Shown one piece after another: positions 49,208 through 57,895 of a stretch of 64,000 bases of DNA; the stretch's first letter is position 1; every line of letters starts with the position of its first letter. A model generated the notes under the pieces. The model did not search any database. It had not been told where the DNA came from and saw nothing but the letters and a program-made list of their open reading frames with translations. A program made the translations under genes and the position numbers. This DNA is from Magnetospirillum sp. ME-1 (GTDB taxonomy: Bacteria > Pseudomonadota > Alphaproteobacteria > Rhodospirillales > Magnetospirillaceae), in contig NZ_CP015848.1 in assembly GCF_002105535.1 (NCBI RefSeq), positions 3,328,926 to 3,392,925 of the forward strand. The letters are read 5' to 3'.

Positions 49208-49708
49208 TTAAAGGGCCTTGTTGAAGGACAGCGAGCCGCCGGTGCCGGCGGAGGCGTCGAAGATGCCCGCCCGTCCGTAGGCGGTGGTGCTGGTGACGTT
49301 CTTCTTGGCTGCGTCGACCATGATGTCCATGACCCGCTGGTAGGCTTCCATCTCGGCCTTGAGGCGCCGGGCGTTGGTCTCCACCAGTTCGTTGAGCCGC
49401 GTGCCGACGGCCACCAGCATCTCGCGGCGGTCGTCGTCCAGCAGGCGGGCCAGGTCGGGTTCGTCCATCAGGGGCTGGACCGACTGTTCATAGAGCCGGG
49501 CCAGCGCCGCCTTGTTGTCGGCCAGCAGACGCACCGTCTCGGGGTCGTGGGAGAGCAGGGCGTCGTTCTCGATGTCGAGCAGGTCGCACAGATTGGTGCA
49601 GGCGAACAGCAGGTCGTCATACCAGAACAGCTCGGCCTCGGCCTGGGCGGCCCGCAGCTCGTCGTCGTCGAGAAGGTCGTGGTCGTGGATGTCGCGGTCG
49701 TCGGTCAT
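49208..49708 (-). CDS. FlgN-like flagellar export chaperone (probable)
   Basis: The 166-residue acidic helical protein lies directly upstream of flgK. It has a long helix (LFACTNLCDLLDIENDALLSHD, LLADNKAALARLYEQSVQPLM, NELVETNARRLKAEMEAYQRVMD) and a C-terminal AGTGGSLSFNKAL, a pattern seen in alphaproteobacterial FlgN-like proteins. It probably chaperones FlgK and FlgL. The assignment rests on fold, length and position. Confidence 0.65.
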   Translation of the reverse strand: MTDDRDIHDHDLLDDDELRAAQAEAELFWYDDLLFACTNLCDLLDIENDALLSHDPETVRLLADNKAALARLYEQSVQPLMDEPDLARLLDDDRREMLVAVGTRLNELVETNARRLKAEMEAYQRVMDIMVDAAKKNVTSTTAYGRAGIFDASAGTGGSLSFNKAL

Positions 49709-49709
49709 G

Positions 49710-50033
49710 TCACTGCACCTCCTGGTGGCTCAGCAGCATTTTCTGGACGGCGGCGCCGATCCCGATGCCATTGCCCTTGTTGGCGATCATCTTGCCGTAT
49801 TCGTCGATCAGCAGGGACCGGAACATCTGTTCGCCGCTGCCGCCGCCGAAGACGCCGTCGGTCTTGATGCCCTCGAACATGTGGGTGAGCATCTGGCTCA
49901 TGTACATGGCCTCGAACTGGCGGCCGGCCTTGGCGGCGCGCGCCGTGTCGGTGGCGCCGGCCTTGGGCATCCTGACGCCGGGCATGCCGGTGTCGGTGTA
50001 GGGCGTGGCCGCCATGGAGGGAAGAATGCTCAT
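49710..50033 (-). CDS. flgJ: FlgJ-like rod-binding protein without muramidase domain
   Basis: The 107-residue protein contains AAKAGRQFEAMYMSQMLTHMFEGI and GGGSGEQMFRSLLIDEYGKMIA, the rod-binding domain of FlgJ. The C-terminal muramidase of enteric FlgJ is absent, as is normal in alphaproteobacteria. The ATG at 50033 shares one base with the flgI stop (TGATG); a GTG at 50036 is also in frame. Confidence 0.88.
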   Translation of the reverse strand: MSILPSMAATPYTDTGMPGVRMPKAGATDTARAAKAGRQFEAMYMSQMLTHMFEGIKTDGVFGGGSGEQMFRSLLIDEYGKMIANKGNGIGIGAAVQKMLLSHQEVQ

Positions 50034-51208
50034 CACAGCACCTCCAGCTCGGCCTGCAGCGCGCCCGCCGCCTTGATGGCCTGAAGAATGGTGATCAGGT
50101 CGCGCGGGCCGATGCCGAGGCTGTTCAGGCCCTCGACCAGCTCCTGCAGGGTGACGCGGTGGGCGACCACGGCCAGCTTGTTGCCGGCGCCCTCGTCCAC
50201 CTGGATGTCGGTGCGCTGCACGGTGGTGGTGGTGCCGGTCTCGGAGAAGGGGGACGGCTGCGACACCTGCGGCGTCTCGGTGATGCGGATGGTCAGCTGG
50301 CCCTGGGCGATGGCCACCGTGCTGATGCGCACGTTCTCGCCCATGACGATGGTGCCGGAAACCTCGTCGATCACCACGCGGGCCATCTGGTCGGGCTCGA
50401 CGCGCAATTGCTCGACGTCGGTGAGCAGGCCGACCACGTTGCCGCGATAGCCGGGGGGGACGGTGATCTGCACCGTGCCGGGATCGACGGGGCGCGCCAT
50501 GTCGCCGCCCAGGTAGGAATTGACCGCCTGGGCGATGCGGCGCGAGGTGGTGAAGTCGGGATTGCGAAGCGACACCTTGACCGATTCCAGGTGCGACATC
50601 TCGAAGGGCAGCTCGCGCTCGACGATGGCGCCGTTGGCGATGCGTCCGGCGGTGGGCACGCCCTTGGTGACCGACGAGCCCGACGCGCCCGAGGCGGTGA
50701 AGCCGCCGGTCGCCACCTGACCCTGGCCCACGGCGTAGACCTCGCCGTCGGCGCCGATCAGCGGGGTGACCAGAAGGGTGCCGCCGCGCAGATCCTTGGC
50801 GTCGCCCATGGCCGAGACGTTGGTGTCGATGCGGGTGCCCTGGCGGGCGAAGGGCGGCAGCACGGCGGTGACCATCACGGCCGCCACGTTCTTGGGGCTG
50901 ACCGAGGTGATGGCGCCGGTCTTGTCGCGGATGTTGACGCCGAGCCGCTCCAGCATGCCGGTCAGGCTTTCCTTGGTGAACGGCGCGTTGGTGAGCGAAT
51001 CGCCCGTGCCGTTCAGGCCGACCACCAGGCCGTAGCCCACCAGCATGTTGTCGCGCACGCCTTCGAAATCGGCGATGTCCTTGATACGGGACGCCCCGAA
51101 GGCTTCGGCCGGCATCATGCCCAGCGTCGCGGCCAGCAGCGAGGCGGCCAGCAGCAGGGCGCGGATCGGTTCGGCGGCGAAAAGGGCTCGGCGGGCATTG
51201 CTTTTCAT
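50033..51208 (-). CDS. flgI: Flagellar P-ring protein FlgI
   Basis: From the ATG at 51208 the 391-residue protein has a signal peptide (RALLLAASLLAATLGMMPAEA, about residues 19-39). Next come ASRIKDIADFEGVRDNMLVGYGLVVGLNGTGDS and further P-ring motifs (LLVTPLIGADGEVYAVGQG, ITVPPGYRGN). It forms the periplasmic P-ring around the rod. The upstream extension would hide the signal peptide. It leads the operon flgI-flgJ-flgN-like-flgK-flgL. Confidence 0.97.
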   Translation of the reverse strand: MKSNARRALFAAEPIRALLLAASLLAATLGMMPAEAFGASRIKDIADFEGVRDNMLVGYGLVVGLNGTGDSLTNAPFTKESLTGMLERLGVNIRDKTGAITSVSPKNVAAVMVTAVLPPFARQGTRIDTNVSAMGDAKDLRGGTLLVTPLIGADGEVYAVGQGQVATGGFTASGASGSSVTKGVPTAGRIANGAIVERELPFEMSHLESVKVSLRNPDFTTSRRIAQAVNSYLGGDMARPVDPGTVQITVPPGYRGNVVGLLTDVEQLRVEPDQMARVVIDEVSGTIVMGENVRISTVAIAQGQLTIRITETPQVSQPSPFSETGTTTTVQRTDIQVDEGAGNKLAVVAHRVTLQELVEGLNSLGIGPRDLITILQAIKAAGALQAELEVL

Positions 51209-51256
51209 GACGGTCTCATCCCAGCAGACGGAACATGGGTCTGGCAGGCATGCTCT

Positions 51257-51272
51257 TGCGAAACCCGTGCCA
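51257..51272 (-). promoter_or_regulatory. Sigma-54-type promoter of the flgI operon
   Basis: TGGCACG-GGTT-TCGCA on the minus strand matches the -24 box perfectly and the -12 box except one base (TCGC for TTGC), with correct GG-GC spacing. The start would be near 51246, 38 nt before the flgI ATG. Confidence 0.62.
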
Positions 51273-51446
51273 AAAGAAATAATGAGGAATAACAACGTTC
51301 TGCCTGTTTCTCCTGCGGGCGGGGAGCGGTTTTGGCCGGGCAGTTCCGGCCCTCCTGCCCGGCAAAACCTGCCCAGTTGACCCGAAGCGCCGGCTCTGGC
51401 GAAATAACGCCTGTCGCAGTCCGGCCCAACCGGGTAGAATCAGGGC

Positions 51447-51878
51447 ATGAAGATTTCAGGCGTGGGCTCCAAGGGTGCCGTCTCCGGCACCAAGAAGTCC
51501 GAAAGTGCAGGCGCCAAGGGCGAGTTCAAGAAGGCTCTCATCGAATCCATGGATTCGATGGAGGAGGCGCATGCCGTCGAGGCGCCGGTGGGCATCACCG
51601 GCATCGACGCCCTTCTGGTGGTGCAGCAGGTGGACAATTCCGTCGAGCGTGAAGCCCGGCGCCGTCTGGTCCGCCGCGGCGAGGAATTGCTGGACGGTCT
51701 CGAGGAACTGCGCCACGGCCTGCTGATGGGCGAGATTCCCACCAGCCGCATGATGAACCTGGCCCAGAACGTACGCATGCGCCGCGAGAATTGCGCCGAC
51801 CCGCGCCTGGCCGCCATCCTCGACGAGATCGAGCTGCGCGTCGAGGTCGAGCTGGCCAAGCTGTCGCCGCGCGGCTGA
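51447..51878 (+). CDS. fliX: FliX, class II flagellar assembly regulator
   Basis: The 143-residue protein begins MKISGVGSKGAV and contains GITGIDALLVVQQVDNSVEREARRRLVRRGEELLDGLEELRHGLLMG, the FliX core. FliX regulates the sigma-54 activator FlbD in Caulobacter, coupling basal-body assembly to later flagellar genes. It is divergent from flgI, as in Caulobacter. No flbD lies in this window. Confidence 0.93.
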   Translation: MKISGVGSKGAVSGTKKSESAGAKGEFKKALIESMDSMEEAHAVEAPVGITGIDALLVVQQVDNSVEREARRRLVRRGEELLDGLEELRHGLLMGEIPTSRMMNLAQNVRMRRENCADPRLAAILDEIELRVEVELAKLSPRG

Positions 51879-52006
51879 TTTTTCCCTCACGAAACGAATT
51901 TACCCGCCCCGGGCGTGCTGTGATGCAAGACGGCGCTTGCGGGGGTGCGCCTCGATCCATATATTGCGCTGCGACTTGAACCCCGAGCAGGATTCGAGGG
52001 ACCCTT

Positions 52007-52423
52007 ATGAACGTCACGTTGCCGCCGGACTATGTTCCGTCCGAGGACGAGCCCTTCATGAACGACACCATGAAGGAGTATTTCCGTCAGAAGCTGCTGC
52101 GGTGGCGGGCCGAACTCCTGCGCGAATCCGACGAGACCCTGCAGCATCTGCAGGAAGGCGGCATGCAGGAGCCCGACATCGCCGACCGCGCCTCGGCCGA
52201 GGCTGACCGCGCCCTGGAACTGCGCACCCGCGACCGCGAGCGCAAGCTGATCTCCAAGATCGACGCCGCCATCGGCCGGGTTTCGGACGGCTCCTACGGC
52301 TATTGCGAGGAGACGGGCGAGCCCATCTCCATCCGCCGTCTGGAAGCGCGTCCCATCGCCACCCTGTCCATCGAGGCGCAGGAGCGCCACGAGCGGCTGG
52401 AGCGCACCCATCGGGAAGACTGA
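52007..52423 (+). CDS. dksA: DksA-type RNA polymerase-binding factor with one zinc-site cysteine
   Basis: The 138-residue protein has a coiled-coil domain whose tip reads PDIADRASAEAD (DxxDRA), then SYGYCEETGEPISIRRLEARPIATLSIEAQERHE. The canonical CxxC-x17-CxxC finger is reduced to C100, T103, S121 and A124, so only one zinc cysteine remains. Such single-Cys DksA variants are known in alphaproteobacteria and do not need zinc. DksA works with ppGpp. A terminator follows. Confidence 0.95.
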   Translation: MNVTLPPDYVPSEDEPFMNDTMKEYFRQKLLRWRAELLRESDETLQHLQEGGMQEPDIADRASAEADRALELRTRDRERKLISKIDAAIGRVSDGSYGYCEETGEPISIRRLEARPIATLSIEAQERHERLERTHRED

Positions 52424-52450
52424 GCCCGTTCTGGATTGCCGGTCAGAAAG

Positions 52451-52476
52451 GCCCCGCCACTCCGGCGGGGTTTTTC
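52451..52476 (+). terminator. Rho-independent terminator after dksA
   Basis: CCCCGCC and GGCGGGG pair around a 5-nt loop and are followed by TTTTTC. It lies about 28 bp after dksA and reaches the convergent mipZ stop. Confidence 0.92.
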
Positions 52477-53269
52477 ATGGGCCGCCCACCCCGATGGCGT
52501 CCACCAAGGTGCGCAGTTCCTGCCGGGCGGCCACGTGGCTCATGTTGAACTCGAAGCCCATGATCTTCTTCTTCAAATCGATCAGGGTCAGGCCTTCGAG
52601 GAACATGGAGCGGTAGATCACCCGCTCGCCCAGGCCGGGAATGACGCGAAAGCCGACGCGCTTGGACAACTCGGCCAGCAGCTTTTCCATGTCGCGCTTG
52701 TTGCGCGCGTCCAGGTTGGACAGGCGGTTTCTCAGCACGATCCAGTCGACCACCGCCTTTTCGCCGCGCAGGGCGCGGGTCTTCTTGGTCTCCCACACCA
52801 TTTCGGCGTAATGGCTGGGGCGGCGGATCTTCATGCTGCCCGGCTCCACCAGGGCCAGCACGTCCAGATCCACCAGGGAATCGTTCAAGGGCGTCACCAG
52901 GGTGTCGGCGAAGGAATGACCCAGGCGCGACATGGGGTGGTCGCTGCCCGGCGTGTCGATCACCACCACGTCGTGGCGGGCGGCGTAGTCCCGGAACACC
53001 TCGTCCAGCCGGGCGCAATCGGCCGCCCCGTCGCCGGTGGGGGGAATGGCCATATGCTCGGGGATGGGCAGGCCCAGTTCGTTCCGGTCGGCCCGCGCCG
53101 CGCGGTTGCCGATATAGCGCGACAGGGTGGCCTGGCGGGCGTCGATGTCGATGCTGCCCACCGACAGGCCCCGGTCCAGCAGGCTGACGATCAGGTGCAT
53201 GGAGATGGTGGACTTGCCGGTGCCGCCCTTCTCGTTGCCGACGACGATGACGTGGGCTTTCTTGCTCAT
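52475..53269 (-). CDS. mipZ: MipZ, division-site positioning ATPase
   Basis: From the ATG at 53269 the protein has 264 residues. It begins HVIVVGNEKGGTGKSTISMHL with the deviant Walker A of ParA/MinD ATPases, then VVIDTPGSDHPMSRLGHSFA (Walker B) and KRVGFRVIPGLGERVIYRSMF, matching MipZ rather than ParA. MipZ forms gradients from ParB at the origin and inhibits FtsZ near poles. The reading frame continues upstream into a palindromic element, which is not part of the gene. Confidence 0.93.
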   Translation of the reverse strand: MSKKAHVIVVGNEKGGTGKSTISMHLIVSLLDRGLSVGSIDIDARQATLSRYIGNRAARADRNELGLPIPEHMAIPPTGDGAADCARLDEVFRDYAARHDVVVIDTPGSDHPMSRLGHSFADTLVTPLNDSLVDLDVLALVEPGSMKIRRPSHYAEMVWETKKTRALRGEKAVVDWIVLRNRLSNLDARNKRDMEKLLAELSKRVGFRVIPGLGERVIYRSMFLEGLTLIDLKKKIMGFEFNMSHVAARQELRTLVDAIGVGGP

Positions 53270-53283
53270 GGCTTCTCTCTCAA

Positions 53284-53389
53284 TGTCATCCCGACGACCA
53301 TCGGGAGGAGGGATCTCATCCTGGCGCGTCACGGCAAATCCGGCACCGCCGTTTCAGGCGGAGATCCCTCGCTCTCGCTCGGGATGACA
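53284..53389. repeat. Palindromic dispersed element, copy D (106 bp)
   Basis: It begins TGTCATCCCGA and ends TCGGGATGACA, with internal GGGATCTC and GAGATCCC. It lies between the molybdopterin oxidoreductase and mipZ. Its right end contains the stop codon and last codons of the oxidoreductase. Confidence 0.9.
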
Positions 53390-55438
53390 GGCACGCAGCC
53401 AGACCTTGGTGTCGTGGAACACGGCGCCGCCGCCGGGAAGCGCCGGGTCGGCGCTGGTCAGGTGATTGACGCCCTTGCCGCCTTCGAAGAACCGGTCGGG
53501 CCAGATGCCTTCCACCGCCACCACGCCCCTGGCGATGCCGGGGAAGGGTTTGACGTGGACCTTGATCTCGGCCTTCCGGTTGCCGATGGCGACAAGCTCA
53601 GTCTCGGCCAGCCCCAGAGCGGCGCAATCCTCGGGATGGATCAGGGCGGTGGGCCGGCCGGCCTGAGTGCGCGAGGTGGGCATCTCGGTGAAGCTGGTGT
53701 TGAGGAAGTGCCTGGACGGCGGCGTGATCAGGCGGAAGGGATGCTCCTCATCCGCGTCATCGGTGACCGCCAGATGGTCGGGCAGTTCGGGTAATCCTTC
53801 GACGCCCCAGTCGGGGGCGAAGCGGAAGCGGCCGTCGTCGTGGCCGAAGCCCGACAGGAAGTGGGCATCCTCGAACACCTTGGCGCAATCGAGCCTGCCC
53901 AGCACATGCAGCTCGTCGGCGCCGGGCAGGTCGGACGCCAGCAGCACCTGGTCGATCATCTCCCACTCGTCCATCTCGAAGCCGGGATGGATGGCCCCCA
54001 GCCGCGCCGCCAGATCGGCGATGACCCGGTGGTTGGCGCGGCTTTGGCCGATGGGCGCGATCACCGGCTTGGCCACCTGCAGGAAGGTGTGGCCGTAGCT
54101 GGTGTAAAGGTCGGCGTGCTCCATGCTGGTGGTGGCGGGCAGCACGATGTCGGCGTAGCGCGCCGTCGCCGTCATGAACTGCTCGTGCACGGCCAGGAAC
54201 AGGTTGTCGCGGGCCAGTCCCCGGCGCACCAGACCGCTGTCGGGAGCCACTTCCGCCGGGTTGGAATTCTGCACCAGCATGGCGGTGACCGGCGGCCCGC
54301 CAGCCAGATCCCTGGGGTCATTGGCGAGGACGGGGCCGATGCGGCTCATGTCCAGGGTGCGCACCTTGGGCGCCGGCACGTCGAGTCCGTCCAGCAGGGT
54401 GCGGGCGATATCGAACACGCCGCCCATGCTCTGGCAGGCTCCGCCGCCCTTGTGCGCCCAGGCCCCCGACACGGCGGGCAGGCAAGATACGGCGTGCAGG
54501 TTGACCGAGCCGTTGCGCGAGCGCGAATAGCCGTAGCCCGAACGTAAGTAAGCGCGCCTGGTGGAGCCGTAAGCCCTGGCGAAGGCCTCGATCTCGTCCA
54601 CCGACAGGCCGGTGATGGCGGACGCCCATTGCGGCGTGCGGGTCTTCAAGTGCGCTTCCAGCCGCTCGGGGCAATCGGTGTAGCGCGACATATAGGCGCG
54701 GTCGGCCAGATCGTCCCTGAACATCACATGCATGACGGCGCAGGCCAGCGCCCCGTCGGTGCCGGGACGAAGCATCAGATGCTGGTCGGCCTTCTCGGCG
54801 GTGGGGGTGCGGTAGGGATCGACCACCACCAGCTTGGCGCCACGCGCCTTGCGGGCCTGACTGATCAGCCCCATCAGATGCACCTGGGTGGCGGCCGGGT
54901 TGGCGCCCCAGATGACGATCAGGTCGCTTTCGGGAATCTCGCGCGCATCCACGCCCCACCTGGCCCCGGTGCCCGCCACCCAGCCGGTGCTGGCGGCGGC
55001 CGAGCAGATGGTCTTGGCCTGGTTGGAATAGCCCATGACCCGGCGCAGGCGGTTGATGGCCGATTGCTGCACATGGCCCATGGTGCCGGCGTAGAAATAG
55101 GGCCACACGGTTTGCGGCCCCAGGCCGGCGGCGGCTTCCTTGAAGCGGGCGGCGATCTCGTCCAGCGCCTCGTCCCAGGTGATGGGGGCGAACCTGCCCT
55201 CGCCCTTAGGCCCGACGCGCTTCAGCGGCGTGGTCAGGCGGTCGGGATGGTGCACCCGCTCGGCATAGCGGGCCACCTTGGCGCAGACCACGCCCTCGGT
55301 ATAGGCCATGTCGCCGCCATGCACCCGGCCGATGCGCCCCGGTTCGGGCAGTTCCACCACCAGCGGGCAGGCGCTGGGGCAGTCGTGGGGGCAGACGGAC
55401 AGGGCGGTATCGACGGTCACGGGCGGAAATCCGGTCAT
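53354..55438 (-). CDS. Molybdopterin (bis-MGD) oxidoreductase with Fe-S cluster
   Basis: The 694-residue protein has C16-x3-C20-x3-C24 and C52, a [4Fe-4S] site, then DMSO-reductase-family domains (FAPITWDEALDEIAARF, DLIVIWGANPAATQVH, RYADIVLPATTSMEHADLY) and a C-terminal molydopterin-dinucleotide-binding barrel. No Tat signal is visible, so it is probably cytoplasmic. The substrate is unknown. The last residues, CHPERERGISA after VWLRA, are encoded by repeat element D, so the native C-terminus has been replaced or extended by about 11 residues. Confidence 0.9.
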   Translation of the reverse strand: MTGFPPVTVDTALSVCPHDCPSACPLVVELPEPGRIGRVHGGDMAYTEGVVCAKVARYAERVHHPDRLTTPLKRVGPKGEGRFAPITWDEALDEIAARFKEAAAGLGPQTVWPYFYAGTMGHVQQSAINRLRRVMGYSNQAKTICSAAASTGWVAGTGARWGVDAREIPESDLIVIWGANPAATQVHLMGLISQARKARGAKLVVVDPYRTPTAEKADQHLMLRPGTDGALACAVMHVMFRDDLADRAYMSRYTDCPERLEAHLKTRTPQWASAITGLSVDEIEAFARAYGSTRRAYLRSGYGYSRSRNGSVNLHAVSCLPAVSGAWAHKGGGACQSMGGVFDIARTLLDGLDVPAPKVRTLDMSRIGPVLANDPRDLAGGPPVTAMLVQNSNPAEVAPDSGLVRRGLARDNLFLAVHEQFMTATARYADIVLPATTSMEHADLYTSYGHTFLQVAKPVIAPIGQSRANHRVIADLAARLGAIHPGFEMDEWEMIDQVLLASDLPGADELHVLGRLDCAKVFEDAHFLSGFGHDDGRFRFAPDWGVEGLPELPDHLAVTDDADEEHPFRLITPPSRHFLNTSFTEMPTSRTQAGRPTALIHPEDCAALGLAETELVAIGNRKAEIKVHVKPFPGIARGVVAVEGIWPDRFFEGGKGVNHLTSADPALPGGGAVFHDTKVWLRACHPERERGISA

Positions 55439-55562
55439 GGTGCGGTGCGGCGGAGTCTAGCGGGGCCAGGGGGCGGGCGCAACGGCGATGCGCCTTTAAC
55501 CCTTGGGCCGCCGATGCTATTCTCCGCGACATCTAGATGTGGATTCGCCGGGGAAGGACAAG

Positions 55563-56672
55563 GTGTTGACGGAGCGGGCCGCCGAGCGGGTGGATTGCGT
55601 GGTGATCGGGGCCGGCGTGGTCGGGCTGGCCTGCGCCCGCGCCTTGGCCCATGCCGGTTCGGAGGTGGTGATCCTCGAGGCCGAGGGCGCCATCGGCACC
55701 GGCATCTCGTCGCGCAATTCCGAAGTGATTCACGCCGGCATGTACTATCCGGCGGGCAGCCTGAAAGCGCGGCTGTGTGTTTCCGGCAACCGCCGGCTCC
55801 GCGACTACGCCGCCTCGCGCGGCGTGCCCCACACCATGACCGGCAAGCTGATCGTCGCCACCGACGAGGCCGAGGCCGCCCAACTGGACGCCATTCTCGA
55901 GAAGGGCCGGGTCAACGGCGTCGAGGGATTGACCCGCATCTCCGCCGCCCACGCGCTGGAGATGGAGCCCGACCTTCATTGCGTCGCGGCGCTGTTCTCG
56001 CCCGCCACCGGCATCATCGACACCCACGGGCTGATGCTGTCGCTGCTGGGCGAGGCGGAGGAGCGGGGCGCCGCCCTGGCGCTGAAATCGCCGGTGACCG
56101 GCGGGCGGCCCACCGATGACGGCATGCTGATCTCGGTGGGGGGCGCCGAGCCCATGACCTTGCATGCCCGCAAGGTGGTGCTGGCCGCCGGCCTGTCCTC
56201 GCCCCGCCTGGGCGCCGCCCTGGGGCTGGCCAATGTCCCGCCGGCTTACCTGTGCAAGGGCAATTACTTCACCCTTTCCGGCCGCACGCCGTTCTCGCGT
56301 CTGGTCTATCCCGTGCCGGTGGCCGCCGGGCTGGGGGTGCATTTCACCCTCGATCTCGGCGGGCGCGGGCGGTTCGGTCCCGACGTGGAATGGGTGGAGT
56401 CCGAGGATTACCGGGTGGACCCGCGCCGGGGCGATTCCTTCTACGCCGCCATCCGCCGCTATTGGCCCGGCCTGCCCGACGGGGCCCTGGAGCCCGCCTA
56501 TGCCGGCATGCGCCCCAAGATCTCGGCCGAGGGCGAGGCGGCCGCCGATTTCATGATCCAGGGGCCGGACCGGACCGGGCGGCCCGGAGTGGCGGCCCTG
56601 TACGGCATCGAAAGCCCGGGGCTGACGTCGTGCCTCGCCATCGCCAAGCATGTGGGGGAGTTGCTGGCATGA
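55563..56672 (+). CDS. FAD-dependent oxidoreductase, L-2-hydroxyglutarate oxidase (LhgO) type
   Basis: The 369-residue protein has a GTG start at 55563 preceded by GGGGAAGGA. It has a DxGxG FAD loop ([19 protein letters not shown]), [15 protein letters not shown], and [22 protein letters not shown] in the substrate domain, matching the LhgO/DadA-like family. It oxidises L-2-hydroxyglutarate or a similar 2-hydroxy acid; exact substrate is inferred. Its TGA overlaps the next ATG as ATGA. Confidence 0.88.
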   Translation: MLTERAAERVDCVVIGAGVVGLACARALAHAGSEVVILEAEGAIGTGISSRNSEVIHAGMYYPAGSLKARLCVSGNRRLRDYAASRGVPHTMTGKLIVATDEAEAAQLDAILEKGRVNGVEGLTRISAAHALEMEPDLHCVAALFSPATGIIDTHGLMLSLLGEAEERGAALALKSPVTGGRPTDDGMLISVGGAEPMTLHARKVVLAAGLSSPRLGAALGLANVPPAYLCKGNYFTLSGRTPFSRLVYPVPVAAGLGVHFTLDLGGRGRFGPDVEWVESEDYRVDPRRGDSFYAAIRRYWPGLPDGALEPAYAGMRPKISAEGEAAADFMIQGPDRTGRPGVAALYGIESPGLTSCLAIAKHVGELLA

Positions 56673-57886
56673 TCAAACGCCTGATCGCCGTGATGCTGCT
56701 GCTCGTTGCCGCTCCGCCCGCCTTAGGCCTGGACCGGCCGCGCGATTTCGTGCCGCCGCCGCCCTCGATGATCCCCAATTTCCGCGAACAGACCCGCGAC
56801 GTGGTCATCGAGCTGGGCACCTATGCCAAGAAGCGCAATCCCGCCTTCCAGGTCCTGATGCGCGGCGGCTCGGAGCTGCTGGTCAAGGGCGAGCTGGAGA
56901 TGGAGTGGGACGATCTGCACGATCCCACGGGGGCCAATTTCATCAAGCGTCCCCCCTTGCGCTCGGTGTTTAGGCCGCTGGTCAAGGTGCTGGACGGCAT
57001 CGTCATGGATGGCCTCTATTGCGGCCCCTATGCCTTCGACAAGCCCCTGGACGAGGTGATCAAGGCCCGCAACGAGCTGGACGCCGAACTGGCGGCGGAA
57101 CGCAAGCGCGGCATCCACCGCCCGCCGGTGGCCGTCGAGATGGGCCCCTTCAGCAACGACCCGGCCGAGGAACTGCGCAAGTACAACGACCTGAAGCAGA
57201 AGCAGGCCCGCGCCGAGATCCAGCGGCGCGAGACCTATGCGCTGGACGCCATCCGCTCGGAAGGGCGCAACGTGCTGGCGGTCGAGATGTGCGACAAGCC
57301 CGCCGAGCGCGAGGCAGCCTACAAATCGGCCATCCGTGACAAGGTGACGCCCTACGCCAAGATCGGCACCGGCCCGCTGGACGAGACGCCGCGCGCCCAT
57401 CCCGCCTTCGAGAACGCCAGGGAAATCCTGACCGTCGCCCATGCCCGCAACTGGCTGCCGGTGCTGCGCTCGGACAAGTTCGGCACCAAGGGCAAGTTCA
57501 TCGAGGCCATCGCCGAGACCAATTACGACATCGTCCTGGTGGACGTGGCGCACCGCTCGGCCGAACTGCTGGTCAAGGCCGACGTCCAGCGCCTGAAGTA
57601 CAAGAAGCTGGGGCCGCGCCGCCTGGTCTTCGCGGTGATGCCGCTGGGCCGCGCCTATGACTGGCGCTGGTACTGGATGAAGGGCTGGGAGGTGGGCAAC
57701 CCCGCCTTCCTCTACGCCCTGGACGAGACGCCCGGCACCTTTGTCACCGACATGGGCAGCGGCGAATGGCGCGGCATGCTGGGCAAGTACCTGGCGGGAA
57801 TCATGGATCTGGGCTTCGACGGCGTGATGTTCGACGACGTGGGCACCTATCTGTGGTTCGAGGACCTGATGCCGCTGGGTGGTTGA
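56669..57886 (+). CDS. Secreted GH114-like (TM1410-type) TIM-barrel protein
   Basis: The 405-residue protein has a signal peptide ([16 protein letters not shown]). The C-terminal half is TIM-barrel-like: [31 protein letters not shown] and the final [16 protein letters not shown] (compare GFDGVxLDxxD of GH114 polygalactosaminidase-like proteins). The middle has a charged helical segment ([22 protein letters not shown]). The start overlaps the LhgO-like stop. Enzyme activity is unproven. Confidence 0.65.
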   Translation: MIKRLIAVMLLLVAAPPALGLDRPRDFVPPPPSMIPNFREQTRDVVIELGTYAKKRNPAFQVLMRGGSELLVKGELEMEWDDLHDPTGANFIKRPPLRSVFRPLVKVLDGIVMDGLYCGPYAFDKPLDEVIKARNELDAELAAERKRGIHRPPVAVEMGPFSNDPAEELRKYNDLKQKQARAEIQRRETYALDAIRSEGRNVLAVEMCDKPAEREAAYKSAIRDKVTPYAKIGTGPLDETPRAHPAFENAREILTVAHARNWLPVLRSDKFGTKGKFIEAIAETNYDIVLVDVAHRSAELLVKADVQRLKYKKLGPRRLVFAVMPLGRAYDWRWYWMKGWEVGNPAFLYALDETPGTFVTDMGSGEWRGMLGKYLAGIMDLGFDGVMFDDVGTYLWFEDLMPLGG

Positions 57887-57895
57887 GGACGATCC

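Noticed and set aside
44777-49867. A 1696-codon plus-strand open frame opposite flgL, flgK and the flgN-like gene
   Set aside because: The translation is a low-complexity string rich in Gly, Val, His and Gln with no domain, whereas the minus strand encodes clear flagellar proteins. It is a GC-rich antisense artefact.
51240-51260. Plus-strand TGGCAGG...TTGC as a sigma-54 promoter for fliX
   Set aside because: The GG-to-GC distance is 15 rather than 12 bp, so it cannot be a -24/-12 promoter.
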